Positions 1 through 8,157 of a DNA stretch of 24,092 nt are shown here, piece after piece (the first letter of the stretch is position 1; each line of letters begins with the position of its first letter). Source of the stretch: Nymphaea colorata (Eukaryota; Streptophyta; Magnoliopsida; Nymphaeales; Nymphaeaceae). The DNA is taken from contig NW_022205020.1 in assembly GCF_008831285.2 (NCBI RefSeq), positions 1 to 24,092 of the forward strand, in the 5' to 3' direction. Under the pieces are notes generated by a model. The model searched no databases, had not been told where the DNA came from, and saw nothing but the letters and a program-made list of their open reading frames with translations. Made by a program: the position numbers and the translations under genes.

Positions 1-1278
1 GCATTCAAAGTAATGCCTAGATCCCATTTGTATCCATATGAACTTGCGATTTCAATCATTTAAATCATTCATTATAGATGTAATAACAAGTGAAATACAC
101 TTGTATTGATACGAACTTGTGATTTCAATCATTTAGATCGTGCATATAGTTGTAACAATAAATTCAACTCATCGGACTAACTACACGCGTTTATATCCAC
201 ATGAACATGTGATTTCAATCATTTAAGTCATTCATTATATATGTATTCCAAACGAACTTCTGGTATCAAAGCCACTACGTCATTCTATACGTAAGTAAGA
301 AATGGTCCACGCACATTCAATTAAATACAAGTGATCAATTATATGTAATAACAAGTGAAAATGAATCACTTAATCTCTCAATTAAATATAAGTGATCAAA
401 TATATGTAATAACAAGTGAAACACATTAGGTTACTTACAAACACCAAATGAATCACTCCAATATCATTCATTTTCATACAAACCTATGATTTTAATCTAC
501 TAAATCATTTAAATATAGATGTAACAGCAAGTTAAGCACATTCAATTACGTATGTGTGATAAAATGAATCACTTAAATCCCACTCGTATTGATACGAACT
601 TGTGATTTTAATTCCTTACATCGATCACCATAGATGTAAGAACTAGTTCAACTTATTGAACTAACTACAAGTGATCAAACTAATGCATAGGTCTCCTTTA
701 TATCCATACAAACTTGTAAGTTTTAATCATTTAAATCATTGATCAAAGTTGTAATAACAAGTGAAACACAATAGGTTAACTACAAGACACCAAATGAATC
801 ACTCGAATCTCATTCATTTTCACACAAACTTGTGATTTCAATCTACTAAATCATTTATTATAGACGTAACAACAAGTTAAACACATTCAATTAAGTATGC
901 ATGATTATATGAATCACTTAAATCTCACTTGTATTCGTACGAACATGTGATTTCAATCCTTTAGAACGTTTCCTATAGATGTAACAACAAATTCAACTCA
1001 TCAGACTTACTACACGTGTACAAATATAGTGACTTCAACCATTTGTATCCATATAAACTTGTGATTTCAACCATTTAAATCATTCATTATAAATGTAATA
1101 ACAAGTGAAATACATTAGATTAACTATAAGGGACCAATATAGTGACTTGACTCTCATTCATTTCCAAACGGACTTCTTTTTTCAAGCCACTAAGTCATTC
1201 CATACATATGTAAGAAATGGTTATGCACATTCAATTAAATATAAGTTATCAAATGTATGTAAGAACAAGTAAAAATGA

Positions 1279-1541
1279 ATCACATAATCTCTCGATTAAA
1301 CATAAGTGATCAAATGTATGTCATAAAAGTGAAACACATTAAGTTACCTGTAAGACACCAAATGAATCACTCGAATCCCATTCATTTTCATATAAACCTA
1401 TGATTTAAAAATCACATAATATCTCTCGATTAAACATAAGTGATCAAATGTATGTCATAAAATGAAACACATTAAGTTACCTGTAAGACACAAATGAATC
1501 ACTCGAATCCCATTCATTTTCATATAAACCTATGATTTAAA
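1279..1541. repeat. Local 132-bp tandem duplication inside the satellite
   Basis: The segment starting 'atcacataat' at 1279 is repeated from 1411, a period of about 132 bp, which is off the ordinary ~115-bp monomer period. Both copies share the private variant 'gtatgtcataaaa', where other HOR copies read 'gtatgtaataacaag'. The variant therefore arose before the duplication and the duplication is recent. The two copies differ by a few 1-2-base indels only. Confidence 0.8.
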
Positions 1542-1716
1542 TTTACTAAATCATTTAATATAAACATAACAACAGTTAAGTACATTCAATTAAATATGCG
1601 TGATCAATTGAATCACTTAAATCCCACTCGTATTGATGTGAACTTGTGCATCGATCACTATAGATGTAACAACATGTTCAACTTATCGTACAAACTAGAA
1701 AGGATCAAACTAATGC

Positions 1717-1721
1717 ATAGG
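1717..1721. repeat. Left target-site duplication (ATAGG)
   Basis: Five bases, ATAGG, directly before the TG that opens the 5' LTR. The same five bases follow the CA that closes the 3' LTR at 8153-8157. Uninterrupted sister monomers carry a single ATAGG at this place ('aatgcataggtctcc', for example near 12488, 14786 and 21894). A 5-bp duplication is the normal size for Ty3/gypsy integrases. Confidence 0.95.
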
Positions 1722-2464
1722 TGTAAGCCCCACGATTTTCTTTCCTTATCCTTTTCCAACTATCAAGTTTATCAAAGGGAGACATTTGTGGAAAAGATAG
1801 GGATAAGGGCATATGTAACCACATTTTACAGCAAGGACTTCTTTACCGCAGGCTTAGAGGAGCTCGTCCAACATTAGAAAGAAAGAGAGAGAGAGAAGGG
1901 GTGAGAAACGATTCTTGCTCTCTTGTTGGAACGGAGGCTAGTGGCTGCTGGAAAGAAACCAGAAGCAGAAGTTGCCAAGATTTTAGAGGTATGGGATTTT
2001 CAGTTATGAATGGTTCATGTAGCTTGTATCTTCTGATGATTTCCGGTGGATAGCGATTTATGTGCATATTATACTAGTCGATCTGCGCATGCTATACCAA
2101 TGTTCTTCGTTTCTAGCTACCTTTGATTTCCTATAGATAGAGCATGCTAAATACTGAATTGAATTGAAAAAAAAAAAAAAAAAACCAGACTTCTTCCCAC
2201 GCTTGTGGCAGAGAGGCACTGGGTATCGGTGGTGTGCAGCGTCCTCCTCCTGTCGTCCCTTCTCCCTGTGGATCTTCACTATTGCAGCGAGAGGAGACTG
2301 TGAGGACGCCGTTAAAGCTGGGAAGTCATCGTTCTCACGGTGACAGTGCTGAGAAAAAGGGGAGCAACTGAGGAGCGGCGGCGGAAGCTGTCAGACGGCC
2401 GGAGGGCGTAGTAGCAGAAGACCCAAAGTCGATCTCGCACGAGACAGAGAGATCTCTCTCTGGT
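1722..2464 (+). repeat. 5' LTR, truncated at its 3' side
   Basis: Aligns end to end with 6382-7127 of the 3' LTR, starting 'tgtaagcccc'. Homology stops abruptly at 'ctctctctggt' (2464), after which gag coding sequence begins. The missing part corresponds to 7128-8152 (1025 bp), so the 3' portion of the LTR is absent. It contains an 18-base A run (2167-2184; 14 bases in the 3' LTR) and a short GA-rich stretch near 1880-1898. No primer-binding site follows, as it would in an intact element. Promoter elements cannot be assigned confidently from sequence alone. Confidence 0.95.
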
Positions 2465-2501
2465 GATGTTACTGATGCCCCCATGTGTATGTTACTGATG
2501 C
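2461..2501. other. Deletion junction with 13-bp direct duplication
   Basis: This is where the truncated 5' LTR meets gag. The 13-mer ATGTTACTGATGC occurs at 2466-2478 and again at 2489-2501, ten bases apart; the second copy is the native gag sequence (reading V-T-D-A in frame). The extra copy at the breakpoint looks like filler DNA copied from the neighbouring end during double-strand-break repair. The deletion removes ~1 kb of LTR, the primer-binding site, the leader and the first part of gag. Confidence 0.8.
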
Positions 2502-2927
2502 GGACCGAGCAAATAAGTTCGTCAGAGGACTTAAAGACGGGTTGCAGAACCAAGTAATTAGTAGTCGTCCGAGAGATCTAGATGACGCTATCGACATGGC
2601 CACACGTCTTGAGGATGGCTGGAACAGGATGCAAGGGACAGATAGGAAGAGTGAATCTCTGCGACCCAGGTCAAGACCTGACATGTTTAAGAGAGGGCGC
2701 AATGACAGGGGAAACCAAGGGGACAGATTCAAGAGACAGAGGCCATCAACATCCAGGGGGACGGTGAATGCCCCAAGTGTCATCACCAACATCCTGGTAA
2801 ACCATGTTACAGAGATATCGGAGCATGTCTTTACTGTGGAGCACAAGGTCATTTTATTCGTGAGTGCCCAAAGAAGAAAGAGGCAGAGCAGAGGCGTGTG
2901 CAACCAATCAGCCAGCAGAAAAGAAGG
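2479..2927 (+). pseudogene. gag: gag remnant (capsid C-terminal part and zinc knuckle)
   Basis: Gag normally forms the particle and binds genomic RNA. Here only the C-terminal part is left. From about 2486 the frame reads YVTDADRANKFVRGL..., typical of the retrotransposon gag family, followed by an arginine-rich linker (about 2640-2760). The CCHC knuckle (C-x2-C-x4-H-x4-C, with CLYCGAQGHFIREC) lies at about 2826-2867, preceded by a second Cys/His cluster beginning C-P-K-C at 2769. The knuckle is in a different frame from the upstream gag: the switch is near the G-run at 2756-2760. A second switch near 2917-2927 leads into the protease frame. The N-terminal half is deleted. No host function is expected. 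Confidence 0.88.
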
Positions 2928-3459
2928 TACCTGGCAGAGTTTACGCGACCACGGTTGAAGAGTTGAAACCTACTGACATGATTGAAGGTACCCTTCTTGT
3001 ACAATCTCATTGGGCTCATGTTTTGTTTGATTCTGGAGCATCGCATTCTTTGTTTCTAAGAGTTTTGCTGAACTTTTAAAGTTAGAAAGAAAGAATATGC
3101 CTTATCAATTGTTAGTTGCTACACCTATGGGAAACAAAGACACATGCAGAACATATTTAGAAAATGTGAAAATAGAAATACATGAACATTTATTACCAGC
3201 ACAGTTGGTGGTAATGAATATGTTGGGGTATGACGTAATCCTAGGAATGGATTGGTTATACCATCACTACGCAACGATAGATTGCAAAAAAAAGAAGCTG
3301 AAGATTCAATTGGAGAATGGTCAAAAGATCAAATTTAGGGTAAAAACACCCCAAGATCAAAGAAATCTAGTTGTCTCAGTGGTTAAGGCAAGAAAATACA
3401 TGGAAAATGGGTGCACTGCATATTTGGTTAGCATGGATGCAATCGAGCAGAAATTAAAA
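2928..3459 (+). pseudogene. pol: Retroviral-type aspartic protease (pol), frame-broken
   Basis: In intact elements this domain cuts the Gag-Pol polyprotein. The segment opens with PGRVYATTVEELKPTD and carries the active-site motif D-S-G-A at 3029-3040, followed by S-H-S. A frame break lies just after this motif, near 3045-3052, where the upstream frame soon stops (3077-3079). The downstream frame carries the second half of the domain, including the conserved ILGMDWL at 3238-3258. The D-S-G-A motif itself is intact, but the domain cannot be made as one chain. Confidence 0.88.
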
Positions 3460-4400
3460 CCCATTAGTGAGGTGCGTACGGTGAAGGACTACGCAGACAT
3501 GTTTCCTGAAGATTTACCTGGATTACCTCCTGTACGAGAGGTGGAGTTTGGCATTGAATTGATACCAGGAACTGCACCTATTTCTAAGGCTCCATATAGA
3601 ATGGCACCAGCAGAACTAGAAGAATTAAAGAAACAGATCCAAGATTTGGCCAACAAGGGATTCATTCGTCCAAGTGTGTCACCTTGGGGAGCACCGGTCT
3701 ATTTGTAAAGAAAAAGGATGGGTCAATGCGGTTGTGTATTGACTATCGAATGTTGAATCAGGTTACAATCAAGAACAAATATCCATTGCCTAGAATCGAA
3801 GATTTATTCGATCAATTAAAGGAAGCAAAGGTGATTTCTAAGATAGACTTAAGGTCGGGATACCATCAATTGCGAATTAAGGAAGAAGATATTCCAAAAC
3901 AGCATTTCGCACACGTTATGGGCATTATGAGTCTCGAGTGATGCCTTTTGGACTCACAAATGACCCAGCAGCTTTTATGGATCTCATGAATCGGATATTT
4001 CACGAGTACTTAGACCGATTCGTTATAGTGTTCATTGACGATGTGCTAGTGTACTCAGAGTGTGAAGCGATGCATGCGGCACATCTCGAGTTAGTGATGA
4101 GGATATTGAGACAAAATCAACTGTTTGCCAAATATTCCAAGTGTGAGTTTTGGCTAGACAAAGTGAATTTCTTTGGCAATTGATCCGGCCAAAGTGGAAG
4201 CTGTACAACAATGGAATGCGCCAACTAATGTGTCAGAAATCAGAAGTTTTCTTGGCTTGGCAGGTTACTACAGGAAGTTCATCAAGGATTTTTCGAAAAT
4301 TGCAACCCCAATGACTAAACTGCTACGAAAAGGAGTGAAATTTACGTGGACAGAGGATTGTCAGAAGAGTTTTCAGATGTTGAAAGACAGTTTGACTAGT
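3460..4400 (+). pseudogene. pol: Reverse transcriptase domain (pol), three frame breaks
   Basis: RT copies the element RNA into DNA. It begins around V-K-D-Y-A-D-M-F-P and includes the fingers ([14 protein letters not shown] to ~3699; [14 protein letters not shown] from ~3718), the [10 protein letters not shown] palm motif (~3844-3873) and the catalytic box F-I-D-D at 4031-4042 (both aspartates, 4037 and 4040, present). The thumb/connection reads [18 protein letters not shown]. Frame breaks occur near 3701-3704, near 3895-3903, and at about 4175-4180. At the last one the segment between N-F-F-G and I-D-P-A-K-V is shorter than in the family, so a small deletion is inferred there. Catalytic residues are preserved, so loss is by frame disruption, not by active-site mutation. 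Confidence 0.93.
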
Positions 4401-4784
4401 GCCCCAATTCTAACACTGCCAAATGGGAGGAAAGGATTTGTGGTATATACCGATGCTTCGGGAACAGGATATGGAGCGGTGCTTATGGAAAAGGACAATG
4501 TTATAGCTTATGCCTCTAGACAACTAAAACAACACGAGAAAAACTATCCAACACATGATTTGGAATTAGGAGTTGTGGTATTTGCGCTAAAAATATGGAG
4601 ACATTATCTCTATGGTGTGGAATTTGAAGTATTTTCTGACCACAAATCGCTCAAATATTTGTTCTCGTAGAAGGAATTGAATCTAAGACAGAGAAGATGG
4701 CTGGAATATCTCAAAGATTACGACTTTGAAATAAAGTATCACCCAGGAAAGGCCAATGTGGTAGCCGATGCACTCAGTAGAAAG
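4401..4784 (+). pseudogene. pol: RNase H domain (pol), with in-frame stop
   Basis: RNase H removes the RNA strand during reverse transcription. The first acidic residue is in Y-T-D-A-S (Asp codon 4452-4454), the Glu is in H-D-L-E-L-G (4563-4565) and another Asp is in F-S-D-H-K-S-L (4638-4640). The domain closes with Y-H-P-G-K-A-N-V-V-A-D-A-L-S-R-K, ending at 4784. A TAG stop at 4668-4670 interrupts it between YLFS and KELNLRQRRW with no change of frame, so it is a simple nonsense mutation. Confidence 0.94.
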
Positions 4785-6182
4785 ACGACTGCTAAAGCTA
4801 GTAGACTATTAATGCAGACATGGAATTCGTTGGAAGACTTTGAAAAATGGCATCCATTGCGAGATGATAATGGAAAGGTGAAGTGTGCAGGAATAATTCG
4901 AGATAGTTTCCTTGATGAAATCATTGAAAAACAAAAACAGAGCCCGGAATATGCGAAGTTGAAACTTGAGTGTCACAAGAAAGAAGAAACTCCTTATTTT
5001 GAGGACGAAGATGGATCTGTGTGGTTCAATGGTAGATTGTGGGTTCCGAATGATCCTGAAGTGAAGAACAAGTTGCTGGAAGAGGCACACAAGACAAGAT
5101 ACACCATACATCCAGGAAGCACAAAGATGTATCAAAATTTAAGGATAAACTTCTGGTGGCCAGGAATGAAGAAAGAGATTGCTGAGTTCGTCTCACGATG
5201 CTTGGTGTGTCAACAGGTTAAAGTGGAACATCAGAAACCAAGTGGTTTGATGCAACAGATAGAAATTCCTCAATGGAAATGGGAAGACATCACCATGGAC
5301 TTCGTAGTGGGGTTACCACGTACTCGACGACAACACGATGCTATTTGGGTAGTGGTAGATCGCCTAACTAAAACTGCACATTTTCTTCCGATCAAGATTT
5401 CACAATCACTAGAAAGTCTGACAGATTTGTATGTTGATGAAATTGTGAGACTTCATGGAATCCCTAAATCAATAATCTCTGACAGAGATCCAAGATTTAC
5501 ATCCAAGTTTTGGGGAAGGTTACAGGAAGCGTTGGGAACAAAATTGAAATTGAGTACAGTATTTCATCCGCAGACAGATGGACAGTCTGAGCGAACCATC
5601 CAGACTCTTGAAGATATGTTAAGAGCTTTTGTTTTGCAGTGGAAGGGTGAATGAGATAAACATGTGAAGTTGGCTGAATTTACCTACAACAACAGCTATC
5701 ACTCTAGCATTGGAATGGCTCTGTTTGAAGGTCTTTATGGCCGACCTTGTAGATCACCATCGTGTTGGACTGAGATAGGAGACAACAAGATTGAGGATCC
5801 TTTAGTAATACAACATTATACTGATCAAGTCAACATGATTAGAAAGAAATTATTGGCTGCCCAAAGTCGACAAAAGAGTTATGCAGACCAACGACGAAGA
5901 GAGCTAGCTTTTGAAGCAAGAGTTCATGTTTTTATCAAGATATCACCCACTAAAAGTGTTTTTCGATTCGGAATGAAAGGAAAATTGAGTCCCAGATACA
6001 TTGGTCCAATCGAGATTCTGGAAAAAGTTGGAGTGGTGGCATATCGAATTGCACTTCCACCACAATATAGTCATGTTCATCCAGTATTTCATGTGTCGAT
6101 GCTAAGGAAATATGTACCCGATCCTTCGCATATGATAGACTACGAAGAGGTTGATTTGCAAGAGGACATGACAACAGATAAA
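4785..6182 (+). pseudogene. pol: Integrase (HHCC, DD35E core, GPY/F-like tail), with in-frame stop
   Basis: Integrase inserts the cDNA into the genome. The zinc-binding HHCC set is visible: His 5088 and 5109, Cys 5199 and 5208 (codon starts). The catalytic core has Asp 5298 (T-M-D-F), Asp 5481 (I-S-D-R-D-P-R-F) and Glu 5589 (G-Q-S-E-R-T), the last two separated by exactly 35 codons (DD35E). A TGA at 5652-5654 interrupts the chain after VLQWKGE, and the same frame then continues D-K-H-V-K-L-A-E-F-T-Y-N-N. The GPY/F-type module follows (KLSPRYIGPIEILEKVG, ~5980-6030), then the H-P-V-F-H-V-S-M-L-R-K-Y motif near 6080-6115. All catalytic residues are intact. Confidence 0.95.
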
Positions 6183-6335
6183 AAGCCACTTCGGATCATA
6201 GACTGGAAGGAACATGCGTTGCGAAAGAAGACCATCCCATTAGTTCAAGTGGAATGGCAACATCATGGCATCAAAGAATGTACATGGGAGCCAGAAGAAG
6301 ACATGAGAAATAGCTACCCTCAACTATTTCAATAA
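6183..6335 (+). pseudogene. pol: C-terminal chromodomain of integrase; end of pol
   Basis: About 50 residues running from K-P-L-R-I-I-D-W through L-V-Q-V-E-W to C-T-W-E-P-E-E-D-M, ending at TAA 6333-6335. The V-E-W and C-T-W-E-P positions are the recognisable chromodomain core. In chromoviruses this domain is thought to direct integration towards chromatin with H3K9 methylation, which fits the satellite location here; the link for this copy is inference. It shares the reading frame with the upstream integrase but is cut off from it by the TGA at 5652. Confidence 0.9.
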
Positions 6336-6370
6336 GGTACGCTAAAATTTCGAGGATGAAATTTCTTTTT

Positions 6371-6381
6371 AGGGGGGAGAA
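6371..6381 (+). other. Polypurine tract (plus-strand primer)
   Basis: Eleven purines, AGGGGGGAGAA, directly abutting the first base of the 3' LTR (6382) and preceded by a T-rich stretch. This is the expected position and composition for the RNase H-resistant primer of plus-strand synthesis. It is intact. The 36-45 bases between the pol stop and the tract are non-coding. Confidence 0.92.
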
Positions 6382-7342
6382 TGTAAGCCCCACGAGTTTC
6401 TTTCCTTATCCTTTTCCAACTATCAAGTTTATCAAAGGGAGACATTTGTGGAAAAGATAGGGATAAGGGCATATGTAACCACATTTTACAGCAAGGACTT
6501 TCTTTACTGTAGGCTTAGAGGAGCTCGTCCAACATTAGAAAGAAAGAGACAGAGAGAAAGGGTGAGAAACGCTTCTTGCTCTCTTGTTGGAACGGAGGCT
6601 AGTGGCTGCTGGAAAGAAACCAGAAGTAGAAGTTGCCAAGATTTTCAGAGGTATGGGATTTTCAGTTATGAATGGTTCATGTAGCTTGTATCTTCTGATG
6701 ATTTCCGGTGGATAGCGATTTATATGCATATTATGCTAGTCGATCTGCGCATGCTATACCAATGTTCTTCGTTTCTAGCTACCTTTGATTTCCTATAGAT
6801 AGAGCATGCTAAATACTGAATTGAATTGAAAAAAAAAAAAAACCAGCCTTCTTTCCCACGCTTGTGGCAGAGAGGCACTGGGTATCGGTGGAGCGCAGCG
6901 TCCTCCTCCTGTCGTCCCCTTCTCCCTGTCGGATCTTCACTATTGCAGCGAGAGGGAGACTGTGAGGACGCCGTTGAAGCTGGGAAGTCGTCGTTCTCAC
7001 GGTGACAGTGCTGAGAAAAAGGGGAGCAGCTGAGGAGGCGGCGGCGGAAGCTGTCAGACGGCCGGTGGGCGTAGTAGCAGAAGACCCAAAGTCGATCTCG
7101 CGCGAGACAGAGAGATCTCTCTCTGGTTTTGGTCATGGAAGCACGGTGGAGACTCCACCACCGGACGAACACGAAGACGAGGAAGAGGCACTCGTGAGGA
7201 GAGAGAAAATGCAGGCGCGAAATGAAGAAAAACGAGCGTGGGCCAAATTTATATCAATGATGAAAAATTACAAAGCGGGTCCACCTTATTATCAAAATTT
7301 GCGAAAAAACTGTTATAACTTTTAAGCGTTCATGCCGCAACA

Positions 7343-7397
7343 TTTTTGCTGAAAACCTCTTCAAAAAGAGGCTTAGGAAAGTGATTTTCAGCAAAAA
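7343..7397. repeat. Nested inverted repeat (hairpin) in the 3' LTR
   Basis: A perfect 13-bp outer stem: TTTTTGCTGAAAA at 7343-7355 pairs with 7385-7397. It encloses an inner 6-bp stem, CCTCTT 7356-7361 with AAGAGG 7366-7371, around a 4-base loop, leaving a 13-base one-sided bulge at 7372-7384. It could fold in the element RNA or form a cruciform. No function is assigned. Confidence 0.8.
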
Positions 7398-7526
7398 ACA
7401 TGCATTTAATAAGAAATCATGTTTTGGTACCCTCTGAATTCTTAAAAAATTACAAAAAGGGGGTTTTATAAATTAAAAACGAAATGATATGTTATATTAC
7501 TTTTTGATGATCTTTGTGGTGTTTAA

Positions 7527-7554
7527 AATTTCAGAAATATGATTTTCTGAAATT
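7527..7554. repeat. 11-bp perfect hairpin in the 3' LTR
   Basis: AATTTCAGAAA at 7527-7537 is the exact reverse complement of 7544-7554, with a 6-base loop. It lies about 130 bp after the nested hairpin, in the same AT-rich part of the LTR. No T-run follows that would suggest a terminator. Confidence 0.75.
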
Positions 7555-8008
7555 AACTTTGGAACCATTAGAGGAGGAAAGTCACGTTTGAGAATTTAAA
7601 TATAAATTTTATTGTTTCAAATAAGGATTATAATATGGCTAATCGAGGTTTCTAGATGCGATGAGTTTTGCTCTATTGCTATTAAGTTAGGATTTAAAAT
7701 AGCTGAATTATTTTGTTTGGAAAACCGAGCCTAAGGGCGGGCGGTTTCTGTGAGAGGTACTAGACGATGTCTAGCATTGGCAAACCCTCACTTTTGAAAT
7801 TCGAAGGCGAAACGTGGACTTTGTGCGATGGTTTATGCGAGTGCGAGCTTTCTGTTTTGCCCAGTGTTCGGTTTCGTCCCGGGAGGTAGTGGTGCGTCTG
7901 AGCTCACTGTTGACGAACGCTCCTCTGGCTGTACTGGAGGGCCCACAGGGTATTGGGCGGCACAAGGTCCCGGGATTCTGTTCTGTTTTTGTTTGGGAGC
8001 GAGACTCC

Positions 8009-8040
8009 TGGTCTCTCCACCCGTGTTCCTAGAGAGACCA
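8009..8040. repeat. 9-bp hairpin near the 3' end of the LTR
   Basis: TGGTCTCTC at 8009-8017 pairs with GAGAGACCA at 8032-8040 around a 14-base loop, in the GC-richer terminal part of the LTR. A smaller perfect stem, CTAGAC/GTCTAG with a 3-base loop, sits at 7760-7774. Structure in the terminal LTR region is common in retroelement RNAs; the role here is unknown. Confidence 0.6.
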
Positions 8041-8152
8041 TGCTGCTGCAACGGCGATCTGGGATATCTCAGGACGCTTCACTTCAGCTGCCCTCGATCC
8101 GTTGGATCGCCTGGTGAAGAAAATTTTTGCTGTTAAAAATTGGGTCGTGACA

Positions 8153-8157
8153 ATAGG
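8153..8157. repeat. Right target-site duplication (ATAGG)
   Basis: Exact match to 1717-1721. The satellite monomer then resumes 'tctcctttatatcc', exactly as in uninterrupted sister monomers, so no host sequence was lost at insertion. Confidence 0.95.

Larger units (their letters stand above)
1..1721. repeat. Satellite array, left flank of the retrotransposon
   Basis: AT-rich tandem satellite made of diverged monomers of about 115 bp. Each monomer ends near a core reading 'gatgtaacaac' or 'gatgtaataac' and contains 'cttgtgatttcaatc'-like and 'gaatcactTAAATC'-like boxes. The first ~76 bases are the end of a C-class monomer, and position 77 matches the landmark used here as the HOR boundary (also at 9069, 11166, 13907, 16204, 19671 and 22807). 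Around 100-115 a D-class monomer start ('gtgaaatacac') runs straight into B-class sequence ('ttgtattgatacg'), a deletion junction relative to the regular copy at 19671. No open frame of convincing length and no RNA gene is visible. The array continues beyond the insertion at 8153, in the middle of the same monomer. Confidence 0.93.
1722..8152 (+). mobile_element. Defective Ty3/gypsy chromovirus LTR retrotransposon, Tekay/Del-like
   Basis: A 6431-bp element with TG...CA termini, 5-bp TSD, a truncated 5' LTR (743 bp), a complete 3' LTR (1771 bp) and a polypurine tract. Domain order is gag remnant, aspartic protease, reverse transcriptase, RNase H, integrase, chromodomain; pol order RT-RH-INT marks Ty3/gypsy, and a C-terminal chromodomain marks a chromovirus. 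The integrase tail and chromodomain text and the 'ttcgaggatgaaatttc' stretch before the polypurine tract resemble Tekay/Del elements as I know them; the clade is assigned by recognition, not by a tree. Coding capacity is lost through six frame breaks, two in-frame stops and loss of the 5' third of the element, including the primer-binding site. By eye the LTRs differ at about 17 substitutions plus several small indels over ~740 aligned bases, so the insertion is not brand new. Confidence 0.96.
6382..8152 (+). repeat. 3' LTR, complete (1771 bp)
   Basis: Begins 'tgtaagcccc' and ends 'gggtcgtgaca', with TG/CA ends as usual for LTRs. Bases 6382-7127 match the surviving 5' LTR; 7128-8152 have no counterpart in the window. 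The second half contains an AT-rich stretch (about 7240-7700) with strong inverted repeats, then a GC-richer terminal part. Short open frames inside it (for example 7002-7325, which starts at GTG) show no recognisable domain and are not called. The transcription start, R region and polyadenylation site are not assignable from one copy by eye. Confidence 0.95.

Noticed and set aside
1596-1877. A 93-codon open frame crossing the satellite/5' LTR boundary
   Set aside because: It joins satellite to LTR sequence by chance. The satellite half also occurs at 15566 with a different end. No domain is present.
2130-2190. The A run after 'gaattgaattg' in each LTR, considered as a poly(A) tail of a nested retroposon
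   Set aside because: It is present in both LTRs at the same place, with no flanking duplication around it, so it is part of the LTR and varies only in length (18 versus 14).
2469-2903. Minus-strand open frames opposite gag, protease and integrase (for example 2469-2903, 4739-5135, 5950-6189)
   Set aside because: They are shadows of the plus-strand gag-pol coding sequence, with no domain similarity.
7002-7325. A 107-codon charged open frame inside the 3' LTR
   Set aside because: It starts at GTG, lies wholly in LTR sequence and matches no family I recognise. The corresponding frame in the 5' LTR is cut by the deletion and differs by indels.
7814-8136. Short overlapping frames on both strands at the end of the 3' LTR
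   Set aside because: They arise from a GC-richer, stop-poor stretch. Frames exist on both strands with no recognisable product.
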